Part shown: piece after piece, positions 7,904-15,601 of the stretch
Numbering within the stretch: the first letter of the stretch is position 1
Layout of the letters: the number at the start of each line of letters is the position of its first letter
Assembly: GCA_016928715.1 (NCBI GenBank)
Contig: JAFGKG010000010.1
Location: forward strand, 1-35,285
Reading direction: 5' to 3'
DNA from: Chloroflexia bacterium
Lineage (GTDB): Bacteria; Chloroflexota; Chloroflexia; DTKN01
DNA length: 35,285 nt
Made by a program: the position numbers and the translations under genes
The notes under the pieces: model-generated
What the model was told of the DNA's origin: nothing
Seen by the model: only the letters and a program-made list of their open reading frames with translations
Database searches by the model: none

Positions 7904-8457
7904 CCGTCCTCCTCTTGTGTAAATTCCAGTGGCGGCAGTTCGGCCAGGCTCTGCAGGCCAAAGTGGCGCAAAAAGTCAAAGGTCGTCCCATAGAGAAAGG
8001 GCCGACCCGGACGAGCCGCCCGGCCCTGCTCCTCGATCAGGCCCAGATAGAGCAATGTCCGCAGAACCCCCGAGCAGTCCACTCCCCGCAGGAACTCGAT
8101 CTCTGGCCGGGTGACCGGCTGCCGATAGGCCACGATGGCCAGCGTCTCCAGGGCCGCCGTAGAGAGACGCGTGGAGATCTGCAGTCCCAGCAAACGCTCG
8201 ATGTAGGGGGCGGCCTCGGGGACAGTGGCTAGCTGCAGGCGCTCCCCCAACCGTTGCAGGCGAACTCCCCGGCCGGCTTGCTCTTGCTCACACTGCTCCA
8301 GGGCGGCGTGGACTTGCTGCTCGGTACACTCCAAAGCCTGGGCCAGATCCCGGACCGAGAGCGGTTCGGGGGCCACAAAAAGCAGTGCCTCAACCAAGAT
8401 CTTCCAGTTCGGCCCACCATTCGGCGCCCTGCTGCCATTCGGGGATCGCCCCGCCAT
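7900..8457 (-). CDS. scpB: Segregation and condensation protein B
   Basis: ScpB is the winged-helix kleisin partner that works with ScpA and SMC in chromosome condensation. Signature parts are present: ILVEALLFVAPEPLSVRDLAQAL at the start, RLSTAALETLAIVAYRQPVTRPEIEFLRGVDCSGVLRTLLYLGLIEEQGRAARPGRPFLYGTT, and FLRHFGLQSLAELPPL. The frame is open to 8562, but the upstream part only shadows scpA. The first ATG giving a family-like N-terminus is at 8457. This start overlaps scpA by 68 bases, which is long. The true start could be nearer the family sequence, but no better initiation site is visible. ScpB lies between scpA and a zinc-ribbon gene and is presumably translated by coupling. Confidence 0.88.
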   Translation of the reverse strand: MAGRSPNGSRAPNGGPNWKILVEALLFVAPEPLSVRDLAQALECTEQQVHAALEQCEQEQAGRGVRLQRLGERLQLATVPEAAPYIERLLGLQISTRLSTAALETLAIVAYRQPVTRPEIEFLRGVDCSGVLRTLLYLGLIEEQGRAARPGRPFLYGTTFDFLRHFGLQSLAELPPLEFTQEEDG

Positions 8458-9157
8458 GTCGGCAGATGTTGATCGGTCCAAAAAGCTCCTCCTGCTCGAA
8501 AACAATCCAGTGACGTTTGAACATTTCCAGGACCGCCCACAGAGTGACCACAACATCCTCACGGGTAGGGTCCTCGGCCAACAAAGAGTAAAAGGGGACG
8601 CGTTCGTGCAAGCACAGCAGATCGTGGATGCGCCGGGCCTTGCTCCGGAGGGTGATCCGCCTCCTGTAGGGTATGGTCATCCGGGGCTTTTCAACGGCTA
8701 GCTCGCGAAAGCGTTCCTCCATAGCCTGTAACAGTGCCTGCAGGGTGCTGTTCTCCAATTCGACCAATTTGGGGTTAGGTAAATTGGGAGAGGCCAGCCG
8801 GCCAAAAGCACGCCGACCCTCCTCCATCCAGCCCTGAAGCTGTTGGGAGACCTGCTTGTAGTGTTGGAATTCCCGCAATTGCTGGACCAAATCCTCCCCC
8901 ACCTCATCTTCCTCACTGCTCGGGGGGCGGGGCAACAAGGCCTGGGATTTGATCCAAACCAATTGGACCGCCACATCTAAAAAAGCGGCCATTTCGGCCG
9001 GCTCGCGGTGAGGCATATGTGCCAGGTAGTCCAGGTACTGCCCAGTGACCTCGGCCAGGGAAACCATAGTGATATCCAGCTCTTCCTGCTCGATAAGATG
9101 GAGCAATAGCTCCAACGGACCCTGAAAAATTTGTGTCTCGACAACGTACTCACTCAC
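8390..9157 (-). CDS. scpA: Segregation and condensation protein A (kleisin)
   Basis: ScpA bridges the SMC heads in the bacterial condensin complex. The sequence begins SEYVVETQIFQGPLELLLHLIEQEELDITMVSLAEVTGQYLDYL, the typical ScpA N-terminus, and ends with the winged-helix region RVPFYSLLAEDPTREDVVVTLWAVLEMFKRHWIVFEQEELFGPI. The start is GTG at 9157, with AGGAG about ten bases upstream. The open frame continues to 9250 without family similarity. The length of 255 residues is normal. A TTGCAC-17-TACAAT promoter lies at 9222-9250, so scpA, scpB and the zinc-ribbon gene form one operon. No smc gene is in the window. Confidence 0.92.
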   Translation of the reverse strand: MSEYVVETQIFQGPLELLLHLIEQEELDITMVSLAEVTGQYLDYLAHMPHREPAEMAAFLDVAVQLVWIKSQALLPRPPSSEEDEVGEDLVQQLREFQHYKQVSQQLQGWMEEGRRAFGRLASPNLPNPKLVELENSTLQALLQAMEERFRELAVEKPRMTIPYRRRITLRSKARRIHDLLCLHERVPFYSLLAEDPTREDVVVTLWAVLEMFKRHWIVFEQEELFGPINICRHGGAIPEWQQGAEWWAELEDLG

Positions 9158-9221
9158 TGTGGTGCGCTCCTGCAGACGCCAGACCTGGCCCGGTATTGTC
9201 CCATGACCCCGGTACGTATGC

Positions 9222-9250
9222 ATTGTACTACAGGCCGCCCCAGGGTGCAA
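9222..9250 (-). promoter_or_regulatory. Promoter of scpA-scpB operon
   Basis: On the minus strand TTGCAC (9245-9250) and TACAAT (9222-9227) are separated by exactly 17 bases, with GTAG just before the -10 box. It is divergent from the promoter at 9255-9283. Confidence 0.75.
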
Positions 9251-9254
9251 GGGG

Positions 9255-9283
9255 TTGCGTCCCCTCCCTCTCTGTAGTAGAAT
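9255..9283 (+). promoter_or_regulatory. Promoter of AI-2E-family transporter gene
   Basis: TTGCGT (9255-9260) and TAGAAT (9278-9283), 17 bases apart, with TGTAG preceding the -10 box as at several other promoters in this window. Transcription would start near 9290. Confidence 0.6.
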
Positions 9284-9317
9284 AGGCTAGGTGTTCTTTT
9301 CGCAAGGAGTCGGGCTT

Positions 9318-10601
9318 GTGCAAAACCTTTGGACCGAGACAACCAAGCGGATGGTCGCTGTAGTGGGCGTCATTGCCGTTTTAATCCTGGTCTACCTGGC
9401 CCGGGTGACGCTGACCAGTCTATTGATAGGCGCTGTAATCGCCTACGTCCTTTTCCCCATTGTGGACTGGCTTCAACACCGCCTGCGCTTTCCACGCACC
9501 CTGGCCACGATCACAGTTTACCTGCTCATGCTGCTCAGCATCGCGGCTGTTCCCATCCTGCTCGTTCCCATTGTGCTGGAGCAAGTGCGCGCACTCGACT
9601 TGAACTGGTCGGACCTGTTGACTCAGGGCCGTGACTGGCTCGTGCAGACCCTGCAAGATTGGCGCGTTATCCACCTGCCGGCAGGGTTGGCCATCGATCT
9701 CTCCTCCCTGGTCGACCCAGCACTGCAGGGGCTGACCCTGCCCGGTATTTTGCCCGACCTTCCTTCGCCCACAACGTGGATTCCGCGCCTGTTCGGTGGG
9801 GTTGCCACGGTGGCCTCCTCGGTAACCTCGGCCACCGTAACCTTGTTGCTGACCCTGGTCTACTCTTTCTACCTGGTCAAAGAGGCCCCCGATTGGGGCC
9901 GGCGCCTGAAGCACTTTATCCCGGAGGCCTATCAGGCCGAGGTTGGCGAGTTAAGCCAGCGGCTATCCAATGTCTGGAGCTCATTTTTCCGAGGCCAACT
10001 CTTGCTCTGCCTGGCGATCGGCAGCATAAGCTTTTTGGCGCTGACGATTATGGGGATTCCGGGTGCCGTACCCTTGGCCCTATTGGCCGGCCTGATGGAG
10101 GTGATCCCCAACATCGGCCCGCTGATTGCCCTGGGGCCGGCCGTGGCGGTGGCCCTGATTCAGGGTTCCAGCATCATCCCCTGGTCACACGGTTGGGTAG
10201 CTCTGCTGGTCCTGGGGGTATACCTGCTGATCCAGCAGGTCGAGAACAACCTGCTGGTGCCGCGCATTATCGGCGGAAGCGTGGATCTGCCCGCCTTGGT
10301 GGTCTTGATTGGGGTTATCATTGGGGCGGGCAACGCCGGCGTGCTCGGTGCCTTTCTGGCGGCCCCGGTGTTGGCCACAATCAAGATACTGGCCCTCTAT
10401 GCCTACGACAAAGTGCTCGATCACCCGCCCTTTTCCAAAGAGAACGCGCTGCCCCAAAAGCGGAAAAAGGAGGGCGCGACGCAAGGAACAGAAGAAACTG
10501 CCGCAAAGGCCGCAGAAACACCCAAGTCCGGTGAGCAGTCGGCCGGAGTCGATGTGCCCAAGGAACAATCGGAGGCCGACGACGAGGCGGCCCCCAACTA
10601 G
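9318..10601 (+). CDS. AI-2E family transporter (PerM/TxpA-like membrane protein)
   Basis: Polytopic inner-membrane protein of the AI-2E transporter family (PF01594). Members export small molecules or act as sodium/proton antiporters, and the name does not prove AI-2 transport. About eight hydrophobic helices are seen, starting MVAVVGVIAVLILVYLARV. The family core GIPGAVPLALLAGLMEVIPNIGPLIALGPAVAVALIQ and the QQVENNLLVPRIIGGSVDLPALVVLIGVIIGAGNAGVLGAFLAAPVLATIKI region are clear. A charged tail of about 60 residues rich in Lys, Glu and Ala follows. I chose the GTG at 9318, eight bases after AAGGAG (9304-9309), rather than the upstream GTG at 9291, which would start essentially at the transcript end. 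Confidence 0.87.
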   Translation: MQNLWTETTKRMVAVVGVIAVLILVYLARVTLTSLLIGAVIAYVLFPIVDWLQHRLRFPRTLATITVYLLMLLSIAAVPILLVPIVLEQVRALDLNWSDLLTQGRDWLVQTLQDWRVIHLPAGLAIDLSSLVDPALQGLTLPGILPDLPSPTTWIPRLFGGVATVASSVTSATVTLLLTLVYSFYLVKEAPDWGRRLKHFIPEAYQAEVGELSQRLSNVWSSFFRGQLLLCLAIGSISFLALTIMGIPGAVPLALLAGLMEVIPNIGPLIALGPAVAVALIQGSSIIPWSHGWVALLVLGVYLLIQQVENNLLVPRIIGGSVDLPALVVLIGVIIGAGNAGVLGAFLAAPVLATIKILALYAYDKVLDHPPFSKENALPQKRKKEGATQGTEETAAKAAETPKSGEQSAGVDVPKEQSEADDEAAPN

Positions 10602-10638
10602 GAGCTTGCCCTTCAGAACCGCTTCCGCTCAGACAATT

Positions 10639-11415
10639 CTACTCGATGGCCGGCCGGGGCACTGCCGTGAGGACGGGATTGCGCAGCACGCCGATCTGGG
10701 GAATCTCGACCTCAACCAAGTCACCGGGCTGTAAGGGCCCCACACCGGCCGGGGTCCCCGTCAACAGGACATCCCCCGGCTCCAGGGTCATCACGGCTGC
10801 GGCGTAGGCAATCAATTGGCCCACTGAAAAGACCAAATCGCGGACGTGGCCATGTTGCCGCAGTTCGCCATTGACCCGTCCCATCACTTGGAGCTGGGCC
10901 GGGTCCAGATCGGTCACCAGCCAGGGGCCCAGAGGGCAAAAGGTGTCAAAGCCCTTGCCCCGGGTCCACTGGCCATCCCCGCGCTGCAGATCTCGAGCGG
11001 TGACGTCATTGGCGCAGGTATAGCCCAATACGCAGGAAAGGGCCTGCTCGGGGGAAACGTGGCGACAGCGCCGGCCGATCACCAGGGCCAGTTCGGCTTC
11101 GTGATCGACCCGCTCGGAGAAAGCCGGCAAGTGGATCGGGTCATCCGGACCAATCAGCGCGCTGGGCGGCTTGAGAAAGAGCAGCGGCTCGGCCGGTGGG
11201 AGGTGGTCAAACTCGGCCGCATGGTCGGCATAATTGCGCCCCACGGCCAGGATTTTGCTCGGCTGGCTCGGGGGAAGCAGGCGGACCTGCTCCAGAGAAG
11301 CCAGCAGCCGGCCTGGCTGGGGATGCGCCGGATCGCCCTCCACAACATGGATTTGTCCCCCTTGCAGAACGCCCGTATAGGATCGACCTCGGTAGAGACA
11401 GCGCAGCAGGATCAT
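10639..11415 (-). CDS. Fumarylacetoacetate hydrolase (FAH) family protein
   Basis: Soluble metal-dependent enzyme of the FAH superfamily, which includes 2-hydroxyhepta-2,4-diene-1,7-dioate isomerase, acylpyruvases and oxaloacetate decarboxylases. Visible motifs are LAVGRNYADHAAEF, FLKPPSALIGPDDPIHLP, the metal-binding acids in VDHEAELALVIGR and CANDVTARDLQ, KGFDTFCPLGPWL, and LLTGTPAGVGPLQPGD. The length of 259 residues suits the single-domain form with a short N-terminal extension. The ATG at 11415 follows a GGAG/AAGG stretch. It is transcribed from its own promoter (11455-11483), divergent from secG, and ends convergently 37 bases from the AI-2E gene. The specific substrate is not determinable. 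Confidence 0.85.
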   Translation of the reverse strand: MILLRCLYRGRSYTGVLQGGQIHVVEGDPAHPQPGRLLASLEQVRLLPPSQPSKILAVGRNYADHAAEFDHLPPAEPLLFLKPPSALIGPDDPIHLPAFSERVDHEAELALVIGRRCRHVSPEQALSCVLGYTCANDVTARDLQRGDGQWTRGKGFDTFCPLGPWLVTDLDPAQLQVMGRVNGELRQHGHVRDLVFSVGQLIAYAAAVMTLEPGDVLLTGTPAGVGPLQPGDLVEVEIPQIGVLRNPVLTAVPRPAIE

Positions 11416-11454
11416 CACCTTGCTCCCTGGCGCGACGATATGGCTTCTGGGAGC

Positions 11455-11483
11455 ATTGTATCACGAGCTTGCCACAAGGTCAA
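11455..11483 (-). promoter_or_regulatory. Promoter of FAH-family gene
   Basis: On the minus strand TTGACC (11478-11483) and TACAAT (11455-11460) are 17 bases apart. Its -35 box lies two bases from that of the divergent secG promoter. Confidence 0.7.
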
Positions 11484-11484
11484 T

Positions 11485-11513
11485 TTGCAGAGTTGGGTAG
11501 ATTGTAGTACAAT
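11485..11513 (+). promoter_or_regulatory. Promoter of secG
   Basis: TTGCAG (11485-11490) and TACAAT (11508-11513), 17 bases apart, with TGTAG directly before the -10 box. The leader to the secG start is about 70 bases. Confidence 0.75.
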
Positions 11514-11591
11514 GGGTGCGTTAAATGCAGTCATTGTCGCGTGAGTTCGAGTTCATAACCAGCGCAGCGTCGCTGTATGGAGGGTATTGCC

Positions 11592-11819
11592 GTGTTGCAG
11601 ACCGCGTTCAATATTGTGGAAATTCTGGTCAGTGCCACCCTCGTCACGATCATTATTCTGCAGTCCAAGGGCTCCGGATTCGGGGGCATCTTTGGGGGGC
11701 GGGATATGCTTTCCCCCATGCATACGCGGCGGGGGTTGGAAAACACAATGTTCCAACTGACCGTTGGCCTGACGGTCGTCTTTCTCCTAGTCTCCCTGAT
11801 CAGCAGCCTGATCGTTTAG
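11592..11819 (+). CDS. secG: Preprotein translocase subunit SecG
   Basis: Small two-helix subunit of the SecYEG protein-export channel. The sequence has helix 1 (TAFNIVEILVSATLVTIIILQ), the conserved loop SKGSGFGGIFGG, and helix 2 (MFQLTVGLTVVFLLVSLISSL). An ATG at 11577 opens the frame, but GGAGGG lies at 11579-11584, inside that extension. I therefore favour the GTG at 11592, seven bases downstream (TTG at 11595 is also possible). The product is 75 residues, normal for SecG. It is followed by the solute-binding protein gene after seven bases, so the two are probably co-transcribed. Confidence 0.9.
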   Translation: MLQTAFNIVEILVSATLVTIIILQSKGSGFGGIFGGRDMLSPMHTRRGLENTMFQLTVGLTVVFLLVSLISSLIV

Positions 11820-11826
11820 GCCGGCC

Positions 11827-13518
11827 ATGGCCCGCCTGATCCGCTGGCAACTCTTGTTTGCCACGTTGGGGATCCTGGTTGTCGCAGGTCTCCTGGCCCA
11901 GTTCTCCCAAAACCGCCAGACCGTTACCCTGCCGGCCCACGGAGGAACCTATCGGGAGGGGGTCCTGGGCTCCCCGCAGTACCTCAACCCGCTACTTGCC
12001 TCCAGTGACGCCGAACGGGCAATCTCCAGCCTGCTTTTTGACGGCCTCTCTACCCTGCAGCCGGACGGTTCCGTGCTGCCGGCCCTGGCTGAAGGCTGGG
12101 AGGTGTCCGACAGCGGTACTGTCTATACCTGCACCCTGCGCAGCAATGCCCAGTGGCACGACGGCGAAGCCGTGACCGCTGCCGATGTGTTGTTTACCCT
12201 GAATCTAATACGCTCCCCAGAAATGCCCGACCCCAGCGGACTCGCCTCTCTATGGTCCCAGGTGCAGGTTGAGGCCTTGGACAAGCGGCAACTACGCTTT
12301 GTCTTGGAACGTCCCTACGCCCCTTTTTTGAGCTACACCACCCTACCCATCCTGCCAGCCCATCACCTCCAAGGGATCACAGCCGAGGATCTGCTCCTGA
12401 ACCCCTTCAACCTGGCACCGGTGGGCAGCGGTCCCTTCCGCTTTCAGGAAATCCTGTCCCAAGAGGATGGCACGCTCGTCCTGATTTTGGAGGCCAATCC
12501 CCTCTATTACCGCCGCACGCCCTATCTGGACAAAATGGAGTTCCACTTTTACCGAGACCAGCAAGCACTGCAACAGGCCCTGCTGCAGAAAGACGTGGAT
12601 GCCGCCTTTGGGGTGCCGACGAATGCTCTGGAAGCCCTGAACGAACGTCCCGACCTCGTGGTCTATCGGACCTATCTACAAGCCTACGACATTCTCTTTA
12701 TCAACACCCAATCCCCCATATTGAGTGACGAGCGAGTACGTCAGGCCCTGAGCCTGGGCTTGGACATCGCGGCCCTGGTCGCGGCGAGTTCGGAAGAGGT
12801 GTTTGCGGCCAATGGCCCCATCTCGCCCATCTCCTGGGCTCACAAGCCGGACCTGGCACCCCTTGAACACAATCCTGATCAGTCTCGGGCTTTGTTAGAG
12901 GAAAGTGGATGGACCGACATGGACGGGGATGGCCTGCGGGAGCGCGATCTGCGCGATCTCGCCTTAACCCTGCTGACCCGAGACCTTCCTGAAGAACGGC
13001 TGCAATTGGCCCGTCGGATCAAGCTGCAGTTAGCCCCTCTAGGCATGGCCGTACGCGTCCTCGTCCAAAGCGATCCGGAATTGTTCCGGGAGAGACTGGT
13101 CGCCCGTGATTATGACCTGCTGCTGTATGGCTGGGGCCAACTGGGCCGCGACCCCGATGAATTTGCACTGTGGCACTCTAGCCAAATCGGACCAGAGGGC
13201 TTGAATCTCTCCTCCTTTGAGGATGAACTATCCGATCTGCTGCTGGAGCAAGGGCGACAAGTCCTGAACCAGGACGAGCGCACCCAGATCTACTGGCAGT
13301 TCCAGGAGCGTTTCATCCAAGAGATTCCCGCGATCCCACTTTATTATCCTGTCTACAGCTACGTGGCCAGTTCGCGTATCCGGGGGATTGAACTGCAGCC
13401 CCTGAACGACCTGGGGGATCGTTTCCAGGGTGTGGCCAACTGGTATCTCAAGACAGAGCAGGTCATTCTAGGACGCAGCCGACCGGCTCCGCGCTATGAG
13501 GGGGGGGAGCAGCCCTAG
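11827..13518 (+). CDS. ABC transporter family 5 solute-binding protein (peptide type)
   Basis: Extracytoplasmic binding protein of the SBP_bac_5 family (oligopeptide/dipeptide/nickel ABC importers). The N-terminus has a basic start and one hydrophobic stretch (WQLLFATLGILVVAGLLAQFS) acting as a signal peptide or anchor. No lipobox cysteine is present. Family features are GGTYREGVLGSPQYLNPLLASSDAERAISSLLFDGLSTLQPDG, ALAEGWEVSDSGTVYTCTLRSNAQWHDGEAVTAADVLFTL and the RVRQALSLGLDIAALV segment. The length of 563 residues is normal. Permease and ATPase genes are not adjacent, so it is an orphan binding protein here. It overlaps the end of the convergent HEAT gene by four bases. Confidence 0.87.
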   Translation: MARLIRWQLLFATLGILVVAGLLAQFSQNRQTVTLPAHGGTYREGVLGSPQYLNPLLASSDAERAISSLLFDGLSTLQPDGSVLPALAEGWEVSDSGTVYTCTLRSNAQWHDGEAVTAADVLFTLNLIRSPEMPDPSGLASLWSQVQVEALDKRQLRFVLERPYAPFLSYTTLPILPAHHLQGITAEDLLLNPFNLAPVGSGPFRFQEILSQEDGTLVLILEANPLYYRRTPYLDKMEFHFYRDQQALQQALLQKDVDAAFGVPTNALEALNERPDLVVYRTYLQAYDILFINTQSPILSDERVRQALSLGLDIAALVAASSEEVFAANGPISPISWAHKPDLAPLEHNPDQSRALLEESGWTDMDGDGLRERDLRDLALTLLTRDLPEERLQLARRIKLQLAPLGMAVRVLVQSDPELFRERLVARDYDLLLYGWGQLGRDPDEFALWHSSQIGPEGLNLSSFEDELSDLLLEQGRQVLNQDERTQIYWQFQERFIQEIPAIPLYYPVYSYVASSRIRGIELQPLNDLGDRFQGVANWYLKTEQVILGRSRPAPRYEGGEQP

Positions 13519-14630
13519 CGTCCAGCCTCTTGCCCCGTCCGTTCCTGGATGGCAGTGATCGCTTGCTGTACGGCCAGGCCCACTTTTCTTCCAAAAACAC
13601 CCGCATTATCGTGGAGATGCTCCCCAAGTTGGGCCAGCACCCCCTCGTGGCCAACCAGGCCCAAGCCGTCCGCTGCGTTGAGCCGGACCTGGGTATCCGG
13701 GTCGGACAGAGACTGGACCAGACTGGGGATGGCCCGACTGTCCCGTAATAAGCCCAGGGAGCGCACCGCCACCCGTCGAATGAGCACCTCTGGATCGCGG
13801 GCCGCCTCGATCAGAGGAGGAATAGCCCGGTGATCGCCGATAGTGCCCAGTGCCTCGGCGGCACTGTAGCGCACCCAGAGCGTATTTTCGGCGTCCAGGG
13901 CACGGATTACGGCAGAGGTCGCTTGGGAATCCCCTAGTTGCTTCACCGCCTCGATAGCACTCCGCAGAACGGTAGGATCGGCATCGTGCAGCGCCTGGTG
14001 CAAGACCTTGCGCACCGTAGGGGTATCCAGATGAGCCAGGGCGTCGATGGCGCTGCGACGCACCAGGGGATCTGCTTCCTCCAACATGGGCAAGAGCAGG
14101 GGGATAGCCGCCTCGCCACCGATGTGTCCCAGGGATTGAGCAGCGGCCCAGCGTACAAAGGCGTGGGGGTCACGCAGCCTCTCGACCAGAGCCGGTATAG
14201 CCCGGCGGTCCCCCAGTTGCCCCAGGGCCTCGGCCGCACCCCAGCGTTGGCTGGGCTTGGCACTGCCTAATTGCTCGATGAGCCCATCGACCGCCTGTTC
14301 ACGCCAGGCCTCGACCTCGAAATCAGGGGAATCCAGGGGCAGGTCAGATAGGGACTGCAGGGCGTGCAAAGCTTTCCAACGCACAACCAAATGTTGTTCC
14401 CGCTGGAGCAAATCGAGCAATTCTGAGGTCGCCTTGGTCGCCTGGGCCTGGACCAACAATTCAATGGCCCGCTCCCGCCGCGAGGGCGAGGGAGAGGACA
14501 ACTCTTGCACGAGCAAACTCAGGAGCTGCTCCCTTTCCTCCTCCGGGCCCAACGACCAATCTACGGGATCTGGGGCAAGTTGCAGGCTTTTTTTCTGCTT
14601 ATCCTTGCCAAAGGGCCACCACCGTGCCAT
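13515..14630 (-). CDS. HEAT-repeat (PBS lyase-like) protein
   Basis: A soluble repeat protein of 371 residues built largely of roughly 31-residue HEAT-like units, e.g. SQRWGAAEALGQLGDRRAIPALVERLRDPHAFVRWAAAQSLGHIGGEAAIPLLLPML. At least eight such units follow one another from about residue 100 to the end, each with the A-x-x-L-G signature. Such proteins are protein-interaction scaffolds, and some relatives are phycobilin lyases, though nothing suggests that role here. The N-terminus (ARWWPFGKDKQKKS) is basic. I chose the ATG at 14630 because AGGAGAAGG lies just upstream. The frame is open to 14654. Confidence 0.85.
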   Translation of the reverse strand: MARWWPFGKDKQKKSLQLAPDPVDWSLGPEEEREQLLSLLVQELSSPSPSRRERAIELLVQAQATKATSELLDLLQREQHLVVRWKALHALQSLSDLPLDSPDFEVEAWREQAVDGLIEQLGSAKPSQRWGAAEALGQLGDRRAIPALVERLRDPHAFVRWAAAQSLGHIGGEAAIPLLLPMLEEADPLVRRSAIDALAHLDTPTVRKVLHQALHDADPTVLRSAIEAVKQLGDSQATSAVIRALDAENTLWVRYSAAEALGTIGDHRAIPPLIEAARDPEVLIRRVAVRSLGLLRDSRAIPSLVQSLSDPDTQVRLNAADGLGLVGHEGVLAQLGEHLHDNAGVFGRKVGLAVQQAITAIQERTGQEAGR

Positions 14631-14668
14631 AGGGCCTTCTCCTGCGATTAGCACCGTCCGTAGAAACC

Positions 14669-14698
14669 ATTATACCACAAGTCAGAATGCCGGCCCAA
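14669..14698 (-). promoter_or_regulatory. Promoter of HEAT-repeat gene
   Basis: On the minus strand TTGGGC (14693-14698) and a perfect TATAAT (14669-14674) are 18 bases apart. The -10 box is strong and the -35 box is weak. Confidence 0.55.
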
Positions 14699-14711
14699 TG
14701 CACGATCCGGG

Positions 14712-15503
14712 CTAAAAGAGTCCGCGCACATAGCCCCCGTCGAGCTGGATCGCCGTACCGGTGATATAGCCAGCCTGTTCGGAGGCCAGGAAGGCGACCA
14801 ATGCCGCCAGTTCCTGTGGCCGGCCTAAGCGTCCCTGGGGAATCTGGCGTTCATAGCTCTTTTGGATCTCTTGGACCGAGTGACCTTCCTTCTCCGCACG
14901 GGCCCGGAAGAGCTGTCGCACGCGGTCTGTCAGGATAAAGCCGGGGCAGACACTGTTCACAGTAATGCCCGATGCAGCCAGTTCCAGCGCCAATGTCTTG
15001 GACAGGCCGATCACCCCACTACGTGCGGCATTGGACAAGACCAGATCGGGGATGGGCTGTTTGGCCGCCACCGAAGTCAGGTTAATAATCCGACCCCAGC
15101 CGCATTGCTGCATGTGGGGAATCACCGCCCGGGATAGGCGCACCGCGCTGAGCAAGTTCAAATCCAGCGCTGCACGCCAATCCTCGTCGGAAAAGGTGAG
15201 AAAGGGGCCCGGCGGGGGACCACCGGCATTGTTGACCAGTATATCGATGCCCCCAAGGTGCTGCATCACCGCATCCACCAAGCTGAACACATCGCGGGCC
15301 ACAGAAACATCTGCGGCCAGGGCCAATACGCGGGAACCCGTATCCTGGGCAATCTCGGCCGCCGTTTGTTTGAGCTGTTCCTTCCCTCGAGCACAGATCG
15401 CGACAGCAGCGCCCTCACGCGCCAATTCCCAGGCAATCGCCTTGCCAAGACCCCGGCTAGCCGCAGCGACGAGAGCGGTACGTCCTGTCAATCCCAGGTC
15501 CAT
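14712..15503 (-). CDS. Short-chain dehydrogenase-like protein with atypical active site
   Basis: A 263-residue SDR-fold protein resembling 3-oxoacyl-ACP reductases. NNAGG, the IINLTSVAA strand with its Ser, and the C-terminal AALVAFLASEQAGYITGTAIQLDGG are classic. The cofactor loop reads AAASRGLGKA instead of the usual TGxxxGxG. Where the catalytic YxxxK should be, the sequence is LVLSNAARSGVIGLSK, lacking Tyr and Lys. This matches what is known of the BKR_like_SDR_like subgroup, which departs from both motifs, so activity as an ordinary ketoreductase is doubtful. The ATG at 15503 follows GGAGG. It lies 98 bases after the PRPP synthetase gene on the same strand. Confidence 0.85.
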   Translation of the reverse strand: MDLGLTGRTALVAAASRGLGKAIAWELAREGAAVAICARGKEQLKQTAAEIAQDTGSRVLALAADVSVARDVFSLVDAVMQHLGGIDILVNNAGGPPPGPFLTFSDEDWRAALDLNLLSAVRLSRAVIPHMQQCGWGRIINLTSVAAKQPIPDLVLSNAARSGVIGLSKTLALELAASGITVNSVCPGFILTDRVRQLFRARAEKEGHSVQEIQKSYERQIPQGRLGRPQELAALVAFLASEQAGYITGTAIQLDGGYVRGLF

Positions 15504-15601
15504 TTGAGACCTCCATATTATTTTTTCTTGGGTGGCCCCTCCAGCACGGACAGGGGCCTCTTTTTCTCATCTAGCCGGCCAACTTGCTTTGCAGGCCGGC
15601 C
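15504..15601 (-). other. Intergenic spacer with two hairpins
   Basis: Between the PRPP synthetase and SDR genes there are two stem-loops: GCCGGCC/GGCCGGC at 15574-15600 and GGCCCCT/AGGGGCC at 15534-15558. Neither is followed by a U-run on the minus strand. They may be processing or attenuation elements; the function is not known. Confidence 0.4.
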
